In this document: one piece after another, positions 59,641-64,000 of the stretch
How positions within the stretch are numbered: the first letter of the stretch is position 1
Layout: each line of letters opens with the position of its first letter
Assembly: GCA_020348985.1 (NCBI GenBank)
Contig: CP070761.1
Location: 830,324-894,323 of the forward strand
Reading direction: 5' to 3'
Origin: Candidatus Thorarchaeota archaeon
GTDB lineage: Archaea; Asgardarchaeota; Thorarchaeia; Thorarchaeales; Thorarchaeaceae
DNA length: 64,000 bases
Translations under genes and position numbers: made by a program
Notes under the pieces: generated by a model
Database searches by the model: none
What the model was told of the DNA's origin: nothing
What the model saw: only the letters and a program-made list of their open reading frames with translations

Positions 59641-61021
59641 AAGTTAGACCTGAGCTATTGATAGATTGTGACCTCGAAGGGCAGGTCACCTTTATCTTCT
59701 CAGTTCTCGAGACTCGGTTTCCAGATGAATCGGTTGCAGACACTATGAAGTCATATATGCCATCGGGCAAGTCAAATGCTACTCTGCCAAACGTACTGTT
59801 CGCCCAGAATACAGGGTTCTCGACTCTGAAGAAAGAAATCTGGATGCCTTTGCCAACGATAGCGATGTCGACATCAGAAATCCAGCTGCCGTCATCTATG
59901 ACTTCAGCTAGAAACGCAGTTCCCTCACGAGTCACAATCGTCCTCATGTTTTCAATTCTAGGGCAAACAGTATCTGAAAGACTGTGTGCAAACACTTCAA
60001 TCTCCTGTCCGACAGGAATGCTATCAAGCAATATGAATACCCTTCCATTCTCTCGGGAAATGACATACTTATCAGAGAGCCGACCCCCATCCGCAATCGC
60101 AAACTCAGTCCAGTGACGGGGTATCTCAATACGATATGTCAGCGCAACGCCAAACGAGAAGTCATCATCCAGTTCTGTCCGGAAGGATATGCTGTGCTTA
60201 CTCCTCCTACTTGATGTAATCCTCAACGAGTCTCTTTCGAGTTGGTACGCTAGGGCCTCACCCCAGCTCGTGTACCAGGTATCCTTTCTCACGGCAATCT
60301 GCTTTAGCATTTCAAAGAATTCAGATCGTTCTGCAGGAGTGAACCACTTGGAGTGTCCATAACACTTGTATGCGGCGTAATCATCGCCTGCACGCGCAAC
60401 CATTTCTTCGAATGTGGTGATGAGCCGATTCATGTTCTTGCCCTTTACACCATCGACTGATGGGAAAGAATGCACTGCGTGCCCAGGATTCTCAATAGGC
60501 CAAGTTCCTCGGTTTGAAGCCGATTCATATTGAATTCCACGCGCCAGTCTGAAGAACTCAAGTGCCTGCTCCTGAGCTGCATCATTCTGTGATCCGTAGG
60601 GATACGCAAATACAATCGGTGTGAATCCGAACACTCGCTCGATATCACTGATGCTTTGACGAAGCAAGTATTCTCTATAGGACTGGTTCAGTTGAGCATG
60701 ATGGAGATGCTCTCTAGAGTGGGACTGAATGTCGTGGCCCCGGAACAACATGTCAAGTCCCCACAGCTGTGCGACATCTATTTGACTCGTCACTGCAAAC
60801 GTTGTGTGTTTGAATCCGAGGTCATCTTCAAGAAACGAGAAAGCTAAGTCATCACCCCCATCATCCCAAGAGAACATGAAAGCGAACTGCCTTCCTCCGC
60901 GGAAAACCTCGACTTCTGGGCTTGATGCTTCGGTCATTGATTCATCAATGCTGAAAGCAAAGAAGGAATCGAGGAGCAGGAACATTACACCAATGATCAC
61001 GACGACCGTCTTTCTTCTCAA
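59588..61021 (-). CDS. Secreted polysaccharide deacetylase family protein
   Basis: A 477-residue protein with a signal peptide (about 5-23), an NodB-like deacetylase domain and a C-terminal beta domain. Motif 1 reads 'FMFSWDDGGDDLAFSF' (T-F-D-D-G type, metal Asp present), motif 2 'HDIQSHSREHLHHAQL' (two metal His), motif 3 'IVFAYPYGSQNDAAQ'. From about residue 290 a beta-sandwich ('RIEIPRHWTEFAIADGGRLS') and an Ig-like fold ('VSATDSSGNRVSRTEKI') follow. It should remove acetyl groups from an extracellular glycan. The TTG start has AAGGAGA 7 bases upstream. The 3' end overlaps the Lrp gene. Confidence 0.88.
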   Translation of the reverse strand: MRRKTVVVIIGVMFLLLDSFFAFSIDESMTEASSPEVEVFRGGRQFAFMFSWDDGGDDLAFSFLEDDLGFKHTTFAVTSQIDVAQLWGLDMLFRGHDIQSHSREHLHHAQLNQSYREYLLRQSISDIERVFGFTPIVFAYPYGSQNDAAQEQALEFFRLARGIQYESASNRGTWPIENPGHAVHSFPSVDGVKGKNMNRLITTFEEMVARAGDDYAAYKCYGHSKWFTPAERSEFFEMLKQIAVRKDTWYTSWGEALAYQLERDSLRITSSRRSKHSISFRTELDDDFSFGVALTYRIEIPRHWTEFAIADGGRLSDKYVISRENGRVFILLDSIPVGQEIEVFAHSLSDTVCPRIENMRTIVTREGTAFLAEVIDDGSWISDVDIAIVGKGIQISFFRVENPVFWANSTFGRVAFDLPDGIYDFIVSATDSSGNRVSRTEKIKVTCPSRSQSINSSGLTSNGDILHLKASYGASIL

Positions 61022-61194
61022 TAGAGTCTCCTTCTACTATTCTGCAGACTTCCGTTGTAGCAGCATATGGCCGAGTGCCTATCCTGCATTACGGTCTGCT
61101 CTGCAATTTTGACGACAAGCAAAGATGTATGATCTATTGCATCAGATCTTATCGTCAAGAGATAATCCGAATTCAAAAGATAATAGTCAAGGGT

Positions 61195-61261
61195 TTGAAC
61201 ACACTCGTTCAATCAATTGGACACTATTGTTCTGACAATTAGAACGATTCAAGCAATTGAT
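61195..61261. promoter_or_regulatory. Nested dyads upstream of the M20 peptidase gene
   Basis: Within the 307-base divergent region between deacetylase and peptidase: TTGAAC-N6-GTTCAA (61195-61212), then ATCAATTG (61212-61219) with CAATTGAT (61254-61261) enclosing GTTCT-N7-AGAAC (61229-61245). These look like binding sites of a dimeric regulator. A weak TATA-like CTTAACTGG lies at about 61297. The rest of the region (61022-61194) shows no gene. Confidence 0.4.
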
Positions 61262-61328
61262 TTTGCCCTATGCTCGCAAAGCTTTTCCGGTTGGAGCCTT
61301 AACTGGTTTCTAAGGTGGGATAGCAGAA

Positions 61329-62495
61329 TTGAGCAGCTCCTTGGTTGACCGCGAATCCACAGTTGATCTGCTGAAGGACCTAGTGAAGATAGATTCTGTA
61401 AATCCGTCCCTTGTCAAAGGTGCGGCGGGGGAAGCAGAAATCGCTGAGTTCCTTTCGGACTACATGCAGGGACTGGGTCTGAGAACCGCTGTCGAGGAAG
61501 TGGACACAGGCAGACCTAATGTAGTGGGCGTCTTGGAGGGGGAGGAACAAGGACCTTCACTGCTTCTTAATGGGCACACAGACACTGTTGGCGTGGATTA
61601 CATGGATGTTGACCCATTTAATCCAGTGATAAGAGACGGCAAGCTGTACGGTCGAGGCGCCTTTGATATGAAAGGGGGTCTTGCTTCTATTGTGGCTGCC
61701 ACAAAGGCTGTTGTGGAGTCCGATAGAAAGCTAAGGGGCAATCTCGTGATATCTGCAGTCTGCGATGAAGAATACGCGTCAATAGGTACAGAGAGACTCA
61801 TGAATGATATTCTACCTGACGCCGCAATTATAGGAGAACCGACGGAACTCGACATTCTGGTTGCTCACAAGGGATTCTCATGGGTTGAGATTGTGACAAG
61901 AGGGTTTGCCGCCCATGGTAGCCAGCATGAAAAGGGAATCGATGCTATAGCAATGATGGGACGAGTTCTTGTAGAGTTGGAGAAACTACAAGGAGGCCTT
62001 GCTAGGAAGACACATGAGAAAGTGGGTCATCCGACACTCCACGCTTCAATTATAGAAGGCGGAAGTGAGCTAAGTACATATCCCGATTGTTGCGTGCTCA
62101 AAATCGAATGGAGGACTGTGCCTGGCGAAGATGAGTCAACGATTAGAAATGAGATTGAGTCAGTGCTTTCGGGACTTGCAAGCAGGGATGGCAACTTCAA
62201 AGCAGACTATGAGATTATTCTCTCCAGAGGACCAATGGAAGTCTCAGAGAATGAATCAATCTGTCAGAGCCTTGCAAACGTGATTCTTGAAGTAACTGGA
62301 CGTGTACCAGAATACATTGGTAGACCTTTCTGGCTCGACACAGAAATCATCTGGAGGAAAGGAGTGCCTGCAGTAGCATTTGGTCCAAGTGGTGACGGGG
62401 CTCATGCAGCGGTAGAGTATGTCAATGTTGAATCTGTGATTACCGCGGCACGTGTGCTAGAGAGATTTGCACATAGCTACTTAGGATCCATTTAG
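61329..62495 (+). CDS. M20 family metallopeptidase (ArgE/DapE type)
   Basis: A 388-residue two-zinc amidohydrolase. Metal site: 'LLLNGHTDTVGVDYMDVDPF' (His and catalytic Asp), 'LYGRGAFDMKGGLASIV' (bridging Asp), 'SAVCDEEYASIGTERL' (catalytic Glu plus metal Glu) and 'AAIIGEPTELDI' (metal position). The lid domain begins near 'GFAAHGSQHEKGIDAIA'. This set is shared by acetylornithine deacetylases, succinyl-diaminopimelate desuccinylases and LysK-type enzymes; the exact amide cannot be told. The TTG start has no strong ribosome site. The dehydrogenase gene follows immediately in the same direction. Confidence 0.9.
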   Translation: MSSSLVDRESTVDLLKDLVKIDSVNPSLVKGAAGEAEIAEFLSDYMQGLGLRTAVEEVDTGRPNVVGVLEGEEQGPSLLLNGHTDTVGVDYMDVDPFNPVIRDGKLYGRGAFDMKGGLASIVAATKAVVESDRKLRGNLVISAVCDEEYASIGTERLMNDILPDAAIIGEPTELDILVAHKGFSWVEIVTRGFAAHGSQHEKGIDAIAMMGRVLVELEKLQGGLARKTHEKVGHPTLHASIIEGGSELSTYPDCCVLKIEWRTVPGEDESTIRNEIESVLSGLASRDGNFKADYEIILSRGPMEVSENESICQSLANVILEVTGRVPEYIGRPFWLDTEIIWRKGVPAVAFGPSGDGAHAAVEYVNVESVITAARVLERFAHSYLGSI

Positions 62496-62516
62496 TTGTG
62501 GAAGAGAGAGAAAAAG

Positions 62517-63557
62517 ATGGATGTGATGGATTTGGCAGAAGACAACGTAAGAGTACTGTTCATCTGGGATGCACGCGCAGAACTACGCGACTTCCTGCAA
62601 GCGGGACTGGCCGACTTGGAAAACGTGGAACTCGTGTTTCCAGACGAGACTGATGATGAGACTCTCGTAAAGCTCGCGCCGGATGCGGACATCATGATTG
62701 GCTGGAGACCCTCCAGAGATCTCCTGAGCGCCGCCAAGAAGATGACTCTTTTTGTAAATCCAGGTGCCGGAGTTCAGCACCACATTGAGGTCTTTAGAGA
62801 GATCAACCAAGAGCAGAGCGTTGTCCTGGTCAACGGCCATGGCAACTCCTACTTCACTGCTCAGCATGCCGTGGCGTTGCTCCTCACACTGACAAACAAG
62901 ATTGTGTCTCACCATGAATGGATGAGAAACGGAAAGTGGCGTACAGGAGATTCTGACGCAAGCTCGATTCCTCTCAGGTATAGGAAAGTGGGCCTCCTGG
63001 GATACGGAGCAGTCAACAGACAAGTTCATCGGTTCCTCCAAGGTTTCGATTTGGATTTTCATGTCCTCAAAAGAAGTTGGGAGACTCAACCACGGACACA
63101 GCCCACGAACTACAGGAAATACGAGCCTGCTCAGATTCACGAGTTCTTGAAGGACATAGATACATTGATTGTCGCTGTTCCTCAAACGCCAGAAACGATA
63201 GGACTGATAGGTCGAGAAGAGCTTGAGCTGCTGGGAGAGGATGGTCTCATCGTCAATATGGCCCGGGGAGTAGTGGTTGATGAGCAGGGTCTGTTCAACG
63301 TTCTGAAAGAAAAAGCCATTGCTGGTGCTGCTATTGACGTCTGGTACGAATACAGACCAGAGCCTGATGCCGAAGGCCGGAAGTTCCCTTACAACTATCC
63401 GTTTCACGAGCTTGACAATGTCATCCTTTCTCCACACAGAGGTGCCTCTCCTTTCAGAGACCTAGAAAGGTGGAATGAAGTCACAGAGAACATAAGGCGC
63501 TTTGCAGTCGGAAGAACAGACTTTCTAAACGTGGTTGATCTTGACCGCGGGTACTGA
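62517..63557 (+). CDS. D-isomer-specific 2-hydroxyacid dehydrogenase
   Basis: About 346 residues. The NAD-binding domain has 'RKVGLLGYGAVNRQVHRFL' (G-x-G-x-x-N in place of a final Gly). Catalytic residues: Arg in 'LIVNMARGVVVDEQGL', the acid in the 'AAIDVWYEYRPEPDAEG' region and His in 'NVILSPHRGASPF'. The substrate side includes 'LFVNPGAGVQHHIE'. The family reduces 2-keto acids such as phosphoglycerate, glyoxylate or phenylpyruvate derivatives; the substrate is open. A TTG directly after the peptidase stop (62496) is in frame, but ATG 62517, preceded by GGAAGAGAG, is preferred. Co-transcription with the M20 gene is nearly certain. Confidence 0.9.
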   Translation: MDVMDLAEDNVRVLFIWDARAELRDFLQAGLADLENVELVFPDETDDETLVKLAPDADIMIGWRPSRDLLSAAKKMTLFVNPGAGVQHHIEVFREINQEQSVVLVNGHGNSYFTAQHAVALLLTLTNKIVSHHEWMRNGKWRTGDSDASSIPLRYRKVGLLGYGAVNRQVHRFLQGFDLDFHVLKRSWETQPRTQPTNYRKYEPAQIHEFLKDIDTLIVAVPQTPETIGLIGREELELLGEDGLIVNMARGVVVDEQGLFNVLKEKAIAGAAIDVWYEYRPEPDAEGRKFPYNYPFHELDNVILSPHRGASPFRDLERWNEVTENIRRFAVGRTDFLNVVDLDRGY

Positions 63558-63879
63558 CCAACCGAATTCCTATGTGCACAGGACCACACAAGGAGACTCA
63601 ATTACTTGTTGTCATGAGTTCTCTCATCCGAGTCTGGCTCTTGAGGAGCAAGAGCAAGGGAGAAATCCCAGCCGACCCAGTTGTCGAGGAAGCTCGGCCA
63701 CCGTTCCAGGCCCAATCATTGCGTTGTCTCCGTTTGTCCTGATGACTGAGGTCGGCACTGTTTCTTCTTACTTCCAAAACCAATATCTTCATTCATATGT
63801 CGGGATTCTCTCAGGTGGAATTGGAAAGGATACCATTTCTGACTGCAGTCAGAGCAATCCGAAATGAGGTCAAGTGCTG
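63558..63879. other. Intergenic stretch with short, mutually inconsistent frames
   Basis: Several short frames on both strands (for example + 63615-63743 and + 63797-63880) have coding-like codons but no family match and shift from one to another. This is compatible with a decayed small gene, but not provable by eye. GAGGT at 63866-63870 is the ribosome site of the next gene. Confidence 0.3.
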
Positions 63880-64000
63880 ATGGAAGGCGTAGACAACAAT
63901 GAAACAGCAGTTGAATCTGGAGAGGAAAGAAGGAACTTCTCGTTGAGCTTCTTGAGCGATCGACATATTTTGGCTCCGTGGATTCTGCTTGCACTCACCG
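63880..64000 (+). CDS. Start of a further gene, partial
   Basis: ATG 63880, 9 bases after GAGGT, opens a frame to the right edge (40 residues): acidic start MEGVDNNETAVESGEERRNF, then 'SDRHILAPWILLALT', which looks like the beginning of a first membrane helix. It is probably a membrane protein; the family cannot be seen. Confidence 0.5.
   Translation, partial: MEGVDNNETAVESGEERRNFSLSFLSDRHILAPWILLALT

Noticed and set aside
62583..63437. Minus-strand frame of 284 residues
   Set aside because: It lies opposite the 2-hydroxyacid dehydrogenase, whose cofactor and catalytic motifs are complete.
1..64000. CRISPR arrays, insertion sequences, integrase or prophage genes
   Set aside because: No regularly spaced repeats, transposase motifs or phage structural genes were seen anywhere.

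Overview
The window is a dense, tRNA- and rRNA-free stretch of chromosome from an archaeon. Evidence for Archaea: TATA-like boxes (TTTAATA, CTTAAATA, TATATAAG) about 25 bases before likely transcript starts and often close to the start codon; a type 2 isopentenyl-diphosphate isomerase; an F420-type LLM oxidoreductase; a PRC-barrel protein; tandem Lrp-type and PadR regulators; and many surface proteins with a C-terminal membrane anchor followed by Arg/Lys. Clear Shine-Dalgarno sites (GGAGG) before ATG, GTG and TTG starts are common. GC content looks moderate, in the mid to high forties by eye. The gene mix (DUF3160, small PurQ/PurL homologues, FtsZ/tubulin-like GTPase with coiled-coil partners, histone-deacetylase family protein) suggests an Asgard archaeon such as Thorarchaeia; this lineage call is inference only.

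Layout. 1-3.5 kb: edge of a secreted protein, an LLM oxidoreductase, a hydrolase remnant, a 53-residue membrane protein and a double-GNAT acetyltransferase. 3.9-6.9 kb: a tightly overlapping NTF2-like / SDR / FAD oxidoreductase operon, followed by a remnant of a second LLM gene. 7-14.7 kb: DUF362 protein, surface serine hydrolase, GYD protein, enoyl-CoA hydratase-like protein, carbamate kinase with RidA, and a BtrH-like protein coupled to a PadR regulator that has a palindromic operator over its own promoter. 14.9-17.7 kb: P-type cation ATPase.

18.0-26.0 kb is the most interesting block. A TPR protein and a propeller/coiled-coil protein sit beside a three-gene operon: a 900-residue helical repeat protein, a divergent FtsZ/tubulin-superfamily GTPase and an uncharacterised helical protein. 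This looks like an undescribed cytoskeletal or membrane-remodelling system.

26-36.8 kb: ADP-forming acyl-CoA synthetase alpha-type protein, IDI-2, small membrane proteins, then a PurQ/PurL pair whose catalytic residues are largely gone (PurQ Cys and His both Ser), probably repurposed, followed by a histone-deacetylase family protein, an SCP2-like protein, an amidohydrolase, a thioredoxin-fold protein and a PRC-barrel protein. 36.9-41.7 kb: a TGT-superfamily protein, a membrane protein, a metallo-beta-lactamase fold protein and a YyaL/SSP411 protein. 41.8-57 kb: surface proteins (tandem oligopeptide-binding-like protein, C39-like peptidase, DUF3160 protein, a 1509-residue repeat protein with a cytoplasmic domain), a membrane-bound winged-helix regulator, a radical SAM/SPASM enzyme and a polytopic membrane protein. 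57.2 kb: a strong candidate structured RNA with its own TATA box. 57.4-64 kb: an orphan ABC ATPase, a thioredoxin-fold plus tandem-Lrp pair, a polysaccharide deacetylase, an M20 peptidase, a D-2-hydroxyacid dehydrogenase and the start of one more gene at the edge.
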